Source of the DNA: Frigoribacterium sp. Leaf263
GTDB lineage: Bacteria > Actinomycetota > Actinomycetes > Actinomycetales > Microbacteriaceae
NCBI RefSeq assembly: GCF_001422285.1
Contig: NZ_LMMO01000003.1
Span: 635,135 to 699,134, forward strand
Direction: 5' to 3'
Length of the DNA stretch: 64,000 bases
Each line of letters opens with the position of its first letter. The stretch's first letter is position 1. Of this stretch, positions 16,970 to 27,588 are shown in pieces. Position numbers and translations under genes: made by a program. A model generated the notes under the pieces. The model had not been told where the DNA came from. It saw only the letters and a program-made list of their open reading frames with translations, and made no database searches.

Positions 16970-17926
16970 ATGAGCACGCGCGGCGCCGGCCCCCTCCGTT
17001 CCTCCGACCAGGGCGTGAGCGTGCCCCTGGGGGCGCGGCTCGTCGTGCCGCAGTCGGTGGTGACGACGTTCCTGCGGCTGACGGGGGCGAATCGGACCTT
17101 CGTCAGCGCGGCGGGCGCCCGTCGACGGATCCGCGCCCGCTCGCTGCGCCCCGCGCCGTTCGGTCCGCCGAGCACCCTGCGTTCCGACGTCCGCGTCGAC
17201 GTCGAGCTGCGGGGCGCGTGGCCGGTGTACCGCGTGACGCGCCGCGACGGGGTCTCGAGCGGCTCGGTGGTCTACGCGCACGGCGGCGGCTGGGTCGGCG
17301 AGATCGTGTCGCAGCACTGGCATCTGATCGCGCAGATCGCGGCGGAGTCGGCTACCACGGTCGTCGTGCCGATCTACGGTCTCGTCCCGTTCGGCACGGC
17401 CGAGGAGGCGCGGCGCGGCGTCGTCGACCTCGTCGCGTCGTCGACGGGACCGGTCGCACTCGCGGGCGACTCGGCGGGCGGCCAGATCGCGCTCTCGGCC
17501 GCCCTGTCGCTGCGCGACGCCGGAGTCGTCGTGCCGAGGACGGTGCTGATCGCCCCCGCGCTCGACCTCGGCTGGAGCAACCCGCGGATCCCGGAGGTCC
17601 AGCCGAGTGACCCGTGGCTCGGCACACCAGGGGGCCGGGTGCTGTCCGAGCACTGGCGCGGGGCCCTCGACCTCCGCGACCCCACGGTCAGCCCGCTGTT
17701 CGGCGATCTGTCGGGGCTCGGCGCTCTCACCGTGTTCTCGGGGACGCGGGACGTCCTGAATCCGGACGCGCACCTCCTGAGATCCCGCGCGGCCGCCGCG
17801 GGCGTCTCGCTCGACTGGCACGAGGGGCCCGGTCTGATCCACGCGTTCCCGCTGCTGCCGACGCGAAGCGGGCGCGCGGCCCGGCGGGTGATCGTGGCGA
17901 CGCTGCGCGAGGCCGTCGCCGGCTGA
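16970..17926 (+). CDS. alpha/beta hydrolase, HSL-type esterase
   Basis: A 318-residue hydrolase of the hormone-sensitive-lipase group. YAHGGGW near residue 105 is the oxyanion-hole HGGG motif, GDSAGG near 165 holds the nucleophile Ser, and the Asp and His follow in RDVLNPDAH and GLIHAFP. There is no signal peptide, so it is likely cytoplasmic. TACCGT ends six bases before the ATG, a leaderless arrangement. It converges on cls with an 8-base gap. The natural ester substrate is unknown. Confidence 0.85.
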   Translation: MSTRGAGPLRSSDQGVSVPLGARLVVPQSVVTTFLRLTGANRTFVSAAGARRRIRARSLRPAPFGPPSTLRSDVRVDVELRGAWPVYRVTRRDGVSSGSVVYAHGGGWVGEIVSQHWHLIAQIAAESATTVVVPIYGLVPFGTAEEARRGVVDLVASSTGPVALAGDSAGGQIALSAALSLRDAGVVVPRTVLIAPALDLGWSNPRIPEVQPSDPWLGTPGGRVLSEHWRGALDLRDPTVSPLFGDLSGLGALTVFSGTRDVLNPDAHLLRSRAAAAGVSLDWHEGPGLIHAFPLLPTRSGRAARRVIVATLREAVAG

Positions 17927-17934
17927 CAGCGCGG

Positions 17935-19416
17935 CTACTGCACGGCGGCGGTCAGCCGGGCGACGTTGTCGAGCACCTGCAGCCCGGCGGGTCGCGACAA
18001 CCACGCGGCGAGGGTGACCTCGTGCGACCGAGAGCGGTAGTCGTCCTCGATGCGGCGGACCTCCTCGACGAAGCCGGCGCCGCGCACCATCAGCGACACC
18101 TCGAAGTTCAGGCTGAACGAGCGCATGTCCATGTTGCTCGAGCCGATCACGGCCACGTCGTCGTCGACGGTGAAGTGCTTCGAGTGCAGCACGGTCGGCT
18201 TCTCGTACAGGAAGATGCGCACTCCCGAGCGCAGCAGCGTCTCGTAGTACGAGCGCTGCGCGTGATAGACCATGAACTGGTCGGCGACCTCGCAGGCGAA
18301 GAGCTGGACGTCGACGCCTCGTTCGGCGGCGGTCGTGATGGCGTAGAGCATGGAGTCGTCGGGGACGAAGTACGGGCTCGCGATGATGAGGCGCTCCTGG
18401 GCGCCGTAGACGAGGGCGTTGAACAGGCGCAGGTTGTTCTCGCCGTCGAAGCCCGGCCCGCTCGGGACCACCTGGCACTCGAGGGTGTCGGAGTCGGCCG
18501 GGCGGTCGACCGGCGACTCGGCGTCCGCGTCGGCGTCGGTGTCGGTCGGCAGCTCGTCCGTCTCGCTGTACCAGTCGGTGATGAAGAGGGCGTTGAGGCC
18601 GATGGCGGCGGGGCCGTCGAGCCTCACCATGAGGTCCTTCCACTGCAGACCGCGCCGCATGTTGCCGCGCTTGTTGTAGCTCGGGTCGATCATGTTCTGC
18701 GAACCGGTGAAGGCGACGTTCCCGTCGACCACGACGATCTTGCGGTGGTTCCGCAGATCGGGCCGGCGCCACATGCCCTTGGTGGGGTGGAACGGGAGCA
18801 TCTCCTCGAACCGGATGCCCGAGTCGCGCAGCCACCGGCGGGTGACGCGACCCTGCGGGTTGCGGATCGTCGCCCAGTGGTCGTACAGCACGCGCACCCG
18901 GACGCCTCGGTCGTGCGCCCGCTTCAGGGCGTCGAAGAAGAGGTAGGTGCTCTCGTCGCGGGTGAAGATGTAGAACTCGACGTGGACGTAGCGCTCGGCG
19001 GCGTCGACGGCGGCGGTCATGGCGGCGATGGACTCGGCGTACTCCGGCAGCAGCCGGGCGGTGTTCCCCGGGATGAGGGGCATGGAGCCGAGCGTGCGGT
19101 TCAGCCGCACGACGGTGCCGAACCACGGCGGCTGCGTGACCGTGTCGGCGCGGTTGTCGAGCCCCTTCGTGTTCTCGAGGATGAGGTCGTTGATCTCGCG
19201 CTGCCGGTCGCGGCGATCCTGCGGCAGCCTCGTCGACCCGATCAGGCCGAAGAGGATGCTGCCGGGGATGGGGGCGACGAAGATCGCCATCAGCCACGCC
19301 ATGGCCGAGCTCGGGCGGCGGTTGCGGGGGACCACCACGACGGCGGCGATCCGGATGAGGATGTCGAGGACGAGCACGACGGTCGGGAACGCCTTGAGGA
19401 TCCTGCGCCAGTTCAT
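17935..19416 (-). CDS. cls: cardiolipin synthase, phospholipase D type
   Basis: A 493-residue membrane enzyme joining phosphatidylglycerol units into cardiolipin. Two N-terminal hydrophobic helices (about 10-70) are followed by two HKD motifs: HRKIVVVDGNVAFTGS near 230 and HSKHFTVDDDVAVIGS near 410. An Asp/Glu-rich insertion (about 295-310) with DTDADADAE lies between the domains and is likely a surface loop. The gene is divergent from the TetR-MFS operon across a 170-base region containing a perfect operator-like palindrome. Confidence 0.92.
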   Translation of the reverse strand: MNWRRILKAFPTVVLVLDILIRIAAVVVVPRNRRPSSAMAWLMAIFVAPIPGSILFGLIGSTRLPQDRRDRQREINDLILENTKGLDNRADTVTQPPWFGTVVRLNRTLGSMPLIPGNTARLLPEYAESIAAMTAAVDAAERYVHVEFYIFTRDESTYLFFDALKRAHDRGVRVRVLYDHWATIRNPQGRVTRRWLRDSGIRFEEMLPFHPTKGMWRRPDLRNHRKIVVVDGNVAFTGSQNMIDPSYNKRGNMRRGLQWKDLMVRLDGPAAIGLNALFITDWYSETDELPTDTDADADAESPVDRPADSDTLECQVVPSGPGFDGENNLRLFNALVYGAQERLIIASPYFVPDDSMLYAITTAAERGVDVQLFACEVADQFMVYHAQRSYYETLLRSGVRIFLYEKPTVLHSKHFTVDDDVAVIGSSNMDMRSFSLNFEVSLMVRGAGFVEEVRRIEDDYRSRSHEVTLAAWLSRPAGLQVLDNVARLTAAVQ

Positions 19417-19487
19417 GCGTCGATCCTCGCAGCATCACGGCGCACCCGCCCGGATGGTGCGGCACACGGCCAGTGCGGTGCGAGTCC

Positions 19488-19516
19488 TATTGCACTCTGA
19501 TCCGAGGAGTGCAATA
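19488..19516. promoter_or_regulatory. TetR-type operator overlapping a promoter
   Basis: TATTGCACTC (19488-19497) and GAGTGCAATA (19507-19516) are a perfect 10-bp inverted repeat with a 9-base spacer. TTGCAC (19490-19495) and AATAGT (19513-19518), 17 bases apart, could be the -35 and -10 of the tetR gene, so the repressor would block its own promoter. It lies 70 bases before the tetR start and 72 from the cls start. Confidence 0.75.
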
Positions 19517-19586
19517 GTGCATGTCGGGCATCCAGCCTCCGGCGACGTCGCCGACCACATCCGACGACGATCGAGCAGGAGGCGCG

Positions 19587-22020
<2,434 letters not shown>

Positions 22021-22039
22021 GGCCCGCGGCCCGGCGCGC

Positions 22040-22948
22040 TCACTCGGGCCGAGCCCGGTGGAGACTGCGCCGGGCCGTCTTCAGGACCGCCCGGGTGAGG
22101 GCGTCGAGCAGGGGGGAGTCGAGGGTCCACCGCTGCCAGAAGAGGGCCACGTCGACGGGGGAGTCGGGCGCGAGCTCGACCAGTCGCCCCGCCGCGATGT
22201 CGTCGACGGCCTGCGCCTCGGGCAGCATGCCCCAGCCGAGCCCGAGCACGGCGGCCCGCGCGAAGTCGGCGGACGCCGGCACGTGGTGCCGGGGAGCGCG
22301 CGGGTCGCGCCCGGACACGCGGCGGACGAAGTCGTGCTGCAGGGTGTCCGTCCGGTCGAAGACGACCATGGGGGCCCGGTCGAGCAGGTCGACGCCGGCT
22401 GTGCCGCCCAGCCGTCGCTCCACGAACGACGGGCTGGCCACGGCCCGGTAGCGCATGACTCCGAGGGGCTCCGCCGTGCATCCCTGCACGGGTGCCCGTG
22501 TCGCGGTGACCGCGGCGAGCACGTCGCCCGAGCGCAGCAGCGCCGAGGTGCGATCCTGGTCCGCTCGTCGGAGGTCGAAGACCACGGGATGCGCATCCGC
22601 GACCTCGGCGAGCGCGTCGAGGAACCAGGTCGCGGACGAGTCGGCGTTGACCGCGATCGGCAGCGTCGTCGGCGCATCCCCCGCCTCGGTCGTGCCCAGC
22701 TCGGACACGAGGTCGGCGGTGAGGAGGTCGATCTGACGGGCATGGCGGAGCACGACGTCGCCCGCCGCGGTGGGCGTCACCGGGGTCGTGCGCTGCAGCA
22801 GGATCGCGCCCGCGATGCGCTCGAGCTGCTTGATGCGCTGCGACACGGCCGACTGCGTCATGTGGAGGCGCTGCGCGGCCGCCTCGAACGTGCCCTCGTC
22901 GACGATCGTGCGGAGCGTGTCGAGCTGATCGATGGTGAAGCGCTGCAT
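22040..22948 (-). CDS. argP: LysR-type regulator ArgP/LysG
   Basis: A 302-residue LysR regulator with an N-terminal winged helix (TFEAAAQRLHMTQSAVSQRI, about 19-38) and a periplasmic-binding-type sensor domain. It diverges from a LysE/ArgO exporter gene, the pattern of LysG-LysE in Corynebacterium and ArgP-ArgO in enteric bacteria, so it probably activates export when lysine or arginine accumulates. TAAGCT (minus strand, 22955-22960) ends six bases before the ATG, implying a leaderless mRNA. Confidence 0.87.
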   Translation of the reverse strand: MQRFTIDQLDTLRTIVDEGTFEAAAQRLHMTQSAVSQRIKQLERIAGAILLQRTTPVTPTAAGDVVLRHARQIDLLTADLVSELGTTEAGDAPTTLPIAVNADSSATWFLDALAEVADAHPVVFDLRRADQDRTSALLRSGDVLAAVTATRAPVQGCTAEPLGVMRYRAVASPSFVERRLGGTAGVDLLDRAPMVVFDRTDTLQHDFVRRVSGRDPRAPRHHVPASADFARAAVLGLGWGMLPEAQAVDDIAAGRLVELAPDSPVDVALFWQRWTLDSPLLDALTRAVLKTARRSLHRARPE

Positions 22949-22959
22949 CAGAGCAGCTT

Positions 22960-22968
22960 ATGCGGCAT
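22960..22968. promoter_or_regulatory. candidate ArgP binding half-palindrome
   Basis: ATGCGGCAT is a short palindrome centred about 54 bases before the predicted lysE transcript start, in the range used by LysR activators. It is short, so chance is possible. Confidence 0.3.
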
Positions 22969-23017
22969 CAGGAACATGAGCTGGATGGATGAGAGCCGGG
23001 GTCGTAGCGTCGACGGC

Positions 23018-23671
23018 GTGCTCCTCACCAGCCTCCTGCCGACCGCCCTCCTCGGCTTCGGCACCAGCCTCGCCCTCATCGTCGCCATCGGGGCGCAGAA
23101 CGCCTTCGTTCTGCGCGTCGGACTGACGGGGACCGCCCGCGTGGTCCTCCCCGTCGTGATCGTCTGCGCGGTCAGCGACGCCGTCCTGATCAGCGCCGGG
23201 GTCGCCGGCATCGGCGCGCTCATCACGGCGCACCCCGGGGTCGTCGTCGTGGTGCGGTTCGTCGGCGCGGCGTTCCTGCTTGTCTATGCGGTGCTGGCGG
23301 CCGTCCGGGCGGTGCGTCCCGTCGGTGCGCTCGTGGTCGCCGACGGCGACGCCGCGGCCGCCACGACGACGGCTCCGGTGCGGGTGACGACCACCGTCCT
23401 GGCGGCCCTCGCCTTCACCTGGCTGAACCCGCACACCTACCTCGACACGATCGTGTTCCTGGGTTCCGTGGCGAACCAGCAGCCCGGGGAGCTGCGCTGG
23501 TGGTTCGCCGTCGGCGCGGTGCTGGGCAGTCTCGTCTGGTTCACGGCCCTCGGATTCGGCTCGCGCCTCCTGCGTCCGGTCTTCGCCCGGCCCGGTGCCT
23601 GGCGGGTGCTCGACGCGATCATCGCCGTCGTGATGACCGTCCTCGGCCTGCGCCTGCTCCTCGTCCCCTGA
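23018..23671 (+). CDS. LysE/ArgO basic amino acid exporter
   Basis: A 217-residue inner-membrane exporter with five to six helices. The N-terminal SLALIVAIGAQNAFVLRVGL and TWLNPHTYLDTIVFLGSV are signature segments of the LysE family. GTG 23018 is chosen because TAGCGT (23005-23010) lies seven bases upstream, a leaderless pattern; ATG 22976 would add 14 residues. It is divergent from argP, its likely activator. Lysine and arginine are the expected cargo. Confidence 0.88.
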   Translation: MLLTSLLPTALLGFGTSLALIVAIGAQNAFVLRVGLTGTARVVLPVVIVCAVSDAVLISAGVAGIGALITAHPGVVVVVRFVGAAFLLVYAVLAAVRAVRPVGALVVADGDAAAATTTAPVRVTTTVLAALAFTWLNPHTYLDTIVFLGSVANQQPGELRWWFAVGAVLGSLVWFTALGFGSRLLRPVFARPGAWRVLDAIIAVVMTVLGLRLLLVP

Positions 23672-23710
23672 CCGCCGTCGCCGACGGTCGGCCTCGAGAG
23701 GCGGGTCCGG

Positions 23711-23728
23711 CGAGGAGGCGCGGGTCGG
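23711..23728 (+). repeat. dispersed motif CGAGGAGGCGCGGGTCGG
   Basis: It sits between the convergent ends of lysE (23671) and the next gene (23730). A degraded copy (GAGAGGCGGGTCCGG) directly precedes it from 23697. Confidence 0.75.
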
Positions 23729-23729
23729 C

Positions 23730-24362
23730 TCAGGAGCCCCGGCGCGCCCTCCAGAAGCGTCCGGAGAGGCGTCCGAGTCCGACGAGAGCGAACGAGAGCA
23801 CCGTGAGGGCCACCAGCAGCACGCCGACGTAGACCGCCACGCCGCCGCCGCCGCCCTGCGCCGCGGGGTCGTAGAACGGGTAAGGGTAGAAGCCGATGAC
23901 CGCGCCGCGGATGATCGTGTAGACGCTGTAGACCACGGGGGTCACGAGGCCGACCAGCGCAGCGGACCAGGGGAGGCGCCGACCGGCCGGCAGGACGAGC
24001 CAGTCGATCAGGGCGGCCACGGGCACGAGCATGTGCACGACCACGTTCACCCAGGGGATGACGCCGCCACCGACCCCGGCGAGCAGCAGGTTGAAGACGA
24101 GCCCGACGAAGACCATGTTGACGACGTTCACGAGACGCACGACGTCCCACCCGCGGCTGCCCGGTCGGCGGCGCAGGGTGCGCACGGCCCCGACCGAGAA
24201 GACCACCACGGCGAACAGGTTGCTGAGGTTGGTGTAGTACGAGAAGAAGTTGACGACGCTGTAGTCCTCGACCAGCGTCACCCCGAACTGGGTCCCCACG
24301 GCGACGAGGCCGATCAGGGCGATGACGAGCCGGAACGGGATCATCACTCGGGCTCGCGTCAT
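23730..24362 (-). CDS. Pr6Pr family membrane protein
   Basis: A 210-residue integral membrane protein with about six helices, matching the actinobacterial Pr6Pr family of unknown function. YSVVNFFSYYTNLSNLFAVVV near the N-terminus and FYPYPFYDP in a loop near residue 165 are conserved features. TAAGCT ends six bases before the ATG and includes the TAA stop codon of the upstream oxidoreductase, so the promoter overlaps that gene's end. No enzymatic motif is seen. Confidence 0.75.
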   Translation of the reverse strand: MTRARVMIPFRLVIALIGLVAVGTQFGVTLVEDYSVVNFFSYYTNLSNLFAVVVFSVGAVRTLRRRPGSRGWDVVRLVNVVNMVFVGLVFNLLLAGVGGGVIPWVNVVVHMLVPVAALIDWLVLPAGRRLPWSAALVGLVTPVVYSVYTIIRGAVIGFYPYPFYDPAAQGGGGGVAVYVGVLLVALTVLSFALVGLGRLSGRFWRARRGS

Positions 24363-24371
24363 GGCGTCAGC

Positions 24372-25418
24372 TTAGCGAGCGGCGGACGGGCGCCCGTCGA
24401 CGACGGTCAGGGAGGCGCGGGCCGCCTCGATCGTCGCCAGGATCGATCTCGAGTCGGCCATCCCGTGGAGGGGCGAGTCGCGGAGCCCCCGGTCGACGAA
24501 CGATGCGAGCGCAGCCGCCTGGTACGCCAGTCCCTCGCGACCGGTCGGGACGGCCGGGTCGCTCCAGACGGCGGTGCCGCGACCCGTCGTGAGCTCGAAG
24601 GACGCCGGGAACACGAGGTGGTCGAGGGTGCGGAGCGAGCCGTCCGAGCCGGCCACCGTGCCGATGCCGGGCGAGGTGGCGAGGAGACTCGTCACGGCCG
24701 TGGCGAGCACGCCCTCCGCGGTCCGCGTCACGACGGCCGCGTCGAGATCGACGCCGTCGGCTCGGGTCGAGCCGGTGGCGGAGCGCTCGACGGGATGACC
24801 CGTGACGAACTGGGTGAACCAGAACGCGTACACGCCGATGTCGAGCAGGGCCCCGCCGCCGAGGGCCGGATCGCTCATCCGCCCCGGAGCGCTCAGGTCG
24901 TTGGCCCAGGCGACGTCCGCCGTCGCGAGGCGCACGTCGCCGATCGCCCCGTCGGCCAGGAGCCGGGCGATGACCGTCGAGTGCGGCAGATAGCGCGTCC
25001 AGAGCGCCTCCATCGCGAGCACGCCGGCCGCCGCCGCGGCCTCCGCGATGCGATCGGCGTCGGCGACCGTCGTGGCCAGGGGCTTCTCCACGAGCACGTG
25101 CTTGCCGGCCGCGATCGCGGTCAGGGCGTCGGGCAGGTGCCGCGTATGCGGTGTGGCCACGTACACGACGTCGACGTCGGGGGAGGCGGCCATCGCCTCG
25201 GCGTCGTCGAAGGCACGGTCGACCCCGTGGTCTCGGGCGAAGGCCTCGGCGCGCTCCCGGCGACGCGACGCGACGGCCACGACGCGCTGGTCCGTGTGCC
25301 GGTGGAGGGCGTCGGTGAAGTCGCCGGCGATCTCGCCCGGTCCGATGACTCCCCAGCGCAGCGTCGGACCTCCCCGCAGAGGGGCGTTGTCGGCGGAGGG
25401 GAAGGCGGGGGCGGGCAT
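24372..25418 (-). CDS. Gfo/Idh/MocA family oxidoreductase
   Basis: A 348-residue NAD(P)-dependent sugar or polyol dehydrogenase-like protein. GVIGPGEIAGDF near residue 25 is the Rossmann dinucleotide loop, and EKPLATT near residue 110 carries the conserved EKP motif. The start at 25418 follows GAGGAGA; GTG 25436 is less likely. It runs into the Pr6Pr gene with a 9-base gap. The substrate is unknown; the family acts on inositols, glucosides and other cyclic polyols. Confidence 0.87.
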   Translation of the reverse strand: MPAPAFPSADNAPLRGGPTLRWGVIGPGEIAGDFTDALHRHTDQRVVAVASRRRERAEAFARDHGVDRAFDDAEAMAASPDVDVVYVATPHTRHLPDALTAIAAGKHVLVEKPLATTVADADRIAEAAAAAGVLAMEALWTRYLPHSTVIARLLADGAIGDVRLATADVAWANDLSAPGRMSDPALGGGALLDIGVYAFWFTQFVTGHPVERSATGSTRADGVDLDAAVVTRTAEGVLATAVTSLLATSPGIGTVAGSDGSLRTLDHLVFPASFELTTGRGTAVWSDPAVPTGREGLAYQAAALASFVDRGLRDSPLHGMADSRSILATIEAARASLTVVDGRPSAAR

Positions 25419-25483
25419 GGGGTCTCCTCGGGTCACGTCGTCGTCCGCTCATCATGCCGTGCCGGGCCGACGAGCGACCCCGG

Positions 25484-26323
25484 TCAGTCGGCGAAGCGCT
25501 GCGTGCCGACGACGCCGAGTAGGCGGAGGCTCTCCGCGTCCGGCGATCCCGGCGTCGGTGTCAGCACCAGGAGCGTCTGCGACTGGTCCTCGGTGAAGAG
25601 CGCCTGGCAGTCCACCTGGATGGGGCCCAGCTCGGGGTGGACGAGGGTCTTGCGGTCGTCGAAGCGCTGGTGGACCGCGTGTCGGCTCCAGACGGCGTCG
25701 AACTCCTCGCCCGTCGCGAGCAGCGCCTCCACGATCTCCCGCGGGCGCCCGCCGCCTCCCGCCATGCTCAGCGCCGCTCGGAGACCCGAGGCCTGCAGCT
25801 CGAGCTGATGACCGTGATCCTCGGTCGGATAGAGCTCCCGCTCGGCGGGGTCGGTGAACCAGCGGTAGTAGGCGCTGCGGGCGAGACCCCGGTGGCGACG
25901 CTGATCGCCGAGCAGGGCGACGGCGAGACGGTTCTGCGCCAGCGTCTCGGCCAGATCGCTCAACACGAGGGCCGGCGTGTCGTCGAGCCGATCCAGCACC
26001 CGCAGCAGCGCCGGGCTCACGTGCTCGCTCCCGCGGGCGCGTCGGGGCGGGTGGTGACCCGTCAGACGGTAGAGGTGATCCCGCTCGTCGAGGCTGAGAC
26101 GGAGCCCGCGGGTCAGGGCGACCACCATCTGCTCGGAGGGTTGCGGGCCGCGCTGCTGCTCGAGCCGCGCGTAGTAGTCGGTGGACATCCCGACGAGCCC
26201 GGCGACCTCCTCTCGTCGGAGTCCGGGGGTCCGGCGCCGCACGCCCTCGGGGAGACCGACGTCCGACGGCCGCAGCGACTCCCGGCGGTGGCGGAGGAAG
26301 TCGGCGAGCTCGGCGCGGTCCAT
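25484..26323 (-). CDS. XRE family regulator with MmyB-like ligand domain
   Basis: A 279-residue regulator. The N-terminal HTH contains TPGLRREEVAGLVGMSTDYYARLEQ (residues about 31-56), and the C-terminal half resembles MmyB, including FDAVWSRHAVHQ and ADPAERELYPTE-like segments. CAGCAT ends six bases before the ATG, consistent with leaderless transcription. It diverges from an SDR gene, and such pairs usually consist of the regulator and the gene it controls. A 21-bp inverted repeat between them is the probable operator. The ligand is unknown. Confidence 0.87.
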   Translation of the reverse strand: MDRAELADFLRHRRESLRPSDVGLPEGVRRRTPGLRREEVAGLVGMSTDYYARLEQQRGPQPSEQMVVALTRGLRLSLDERDHLYRLTGHHPPRRARGSEHVSPALLRVLDRLDDTPALVLSDLAETLAQNRLAVALLGDQRRHRGLARSAYYRWFTDPAERELYPTEDHGHQLELQASGLRAALSMAGGGGRPREIVEALLATGEEFDAVWSRHAVHQRFDDRKTLVHPELGPIQVDCQALFTEDQSQTLLVLTPTPGSPDAESLRLLGVVGTQRFAD

Positions 26324-26355
26324 CCGCCCATGCTGCCAGGAGCCCCCGCGCTCGA

Positions 26356-26376
26356 CCAGGGACCGCCGATCCCTGG
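26356..26376. promoter_or_regulatory. candidate operator between XRE and SDR genes
   Basis: CCAGGGA (26356-26362) and TCCCTGG (26370-26376) form a perfect 7-bp inverted repeat with a 7-base spacer, in the 126-base divergent region 33 bases from the XRE start. Confidence 0.6.
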
Positions 26377-26449
26377 ACGAGCGGACTCTGCCGACCCGTG
26401 CCTCCTCGGCCCAGGCTGGTCGCGACACCCACATCACGAGGAGCATCGC

Positions 26450-27196
26450 ATGAAGATCAGCGGCAACACCGTTTTCATCCCCGGCGGCACGTCCGGCATC
26501 GGCCTCGGTCTCGCCCGGCGGCTCCGCGACGCCGGCAACACGGTCGTCGTGGCCGGGCGCCGGGTCGACCTGCTCGCCGAGATCGCCCGGGACGAGCCCG
26601 GCATCGAGTCGATCCTGCTCGACACGACCGACCCCGCCGCCGTCGTCTCCGTCTCGCGCGAGGTGCAGCACCGGTGGCCCGAGACGAACGTCGTCATCGC
26701 GATGGCCGGCGTCATGCGCTTCGAGGACGTCCGGACGCCGGGCTTCCTCGAGACGGCCGAGACGACGGTCACGACCAACCTGCTCGGACCGATCCGTCTG
26801 CTCGCCGCCTGGACCGGGTTCCTGCAGTCGCGACCGGGGGCGGCGTTCGTCACGGTGTCGTCCGGTCTCGCGAGCGTCCCCCTGCCCGCCACGCCGACGT
26901 ACAACGCGACCAAGGCGGCCATCCACTCGATCAGCGAGAGCGTGCGGGTGCAGCTCGCCCCGACCGGGGTCCAGGTGATCGAGCTCGTGCCCCCGGCGGT
27001 GCGGACGACCCTGCTGGGTCAGCAGGACGACCCGTCGGCGATGCCGCTCGACGAGTACCTCGACGAGACGATGGCCCTGCTGGAGGCGCAGCCGGACGCC
27101 CACGAGATCCTGGTCGAGCGGGTGCGGTTCCTCCGCGACGCCGAGGCGGAGGGGCGCTACGACGACGTGCTCGCGATGCTGAGCGGGCGGCACTGA
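26450..27196 (+). CDS. short-chain dehydrogenase/reductase, DltE-like
   Basis: A 248-residue classical SDR. GGTSGIGLGLA (residues 12-22) binds the cofactor, and the catalytic Ser, Tyr and Lys appear as TVSSGLASVP and YNATKAA. The C-terminal region, with IELVPPAVRTTLLG, matches the DltE-like subgroup. The start has GAGGAG about nine bases upstream. It is divergent from the XRE/MmyB regulator, as seen for many MmyB-controlled SDR genes. The substrate is unknown. Confidence 0.88.
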   Translation: MKISGNTVFIPGGTSGIGLGLARRLRDAGNTVVVAGRRVDLLAEIARDEPGIESILLDTTDPAAVVSVSREVQHRWPETNVVIAMAGVMRFEDVRTPGFLETAETTVTTNLLGPIRLLAAWTGFLQSRPGAAFVTVSSGLASVPLPATPTYNATKAAIHSISESVRVQLAPTGVQVIELVPPAVRTTLLGQQDDPSAMPLDEYLDETMALLEAQPDAHEILVERVRFLRDAEAEGRYDDVLAMLSGRH

Positions 27197-27236
27197 GCAG
27201 GCGGCACGGAGCGAGGGGCCTCGAGCGGGCGGCGCC

Positions 27237-27291
27237 GGGCGGGTGGCTCCGCGCGGGCGGTTCAAGCGGGCGGGTGGCTCCGCGCGGGCGG
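27237..27291 (+). repeat. 24-bp direct repeat after the SDR gene
   Basis: A 24-base unit beginning GGGCGGGTGGCTCCGCG occurs at 27237-27260 and 27268-27291 (31-base period), with shorter GAGCGGGCGG-like pieces back to 27181. The repeats fill the gap before the next promoter. They may be slippage-derived. Confidence 0.8.
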
Positions 27292-27308
27292 CACCGTAGG
27301 CTGGGGGG

Positions 27309-27542
27309 ATGAGCGGATGGGGCGAGTGGGGCACGGTCGTGCTCGCGGTCGGCGCGTTCGCCGTGTACGTGGCGATCGTGGCGAGCATCGTCCGCGCCGT
27401 GCGCCGGAGGGCCGACACGACCCCGATCGAGCGGACCGTCTGGACCGTCGCGGTGGTGCTGTTCCCCATCGGCGCCGGCGCCGTCTGGCTGCTGCTCGGG
27501 CCGCACCCCCTGGGGCTCCGGATCGATCACGAGCCCGACTGA
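27309..27542 (+). CDS. small membrane protein, PLDc_N-like
   Basis: 77 residues with two hydrophobic helices (about 10-30 and 44-63) and a short positive loop between. The order resembles the phospholipase D nuclease N-terminal (PLDc_N) family, small membrane proteins often found alone in actinobacteria. There is no HKD motif, so no catalysis is implied. TAGGCT (27297-27302) is followed by six G and the ATG, a clear leaderless start. Confidence 0.7.
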   Translation: MSGWGEWGTVVLAVGAFAVYVAIVASIVRAVRRRADTTPIERTVWTVAVVLFPIGAGAVWLLLGPHPLGLRIDHEPD

Positions 27543-27588
27543 CCCCCGGTCGTCGCCGTCTGTCGGTGGTCGGGCCTACCGTGCCGGC

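Noticed and set aside
19521-19586. ATG 19521 as the start of the TetR gene
   Set aside because: It lies three bases after the proposed -10 box and lacks a ribosome site; 19587 has GGAGG.
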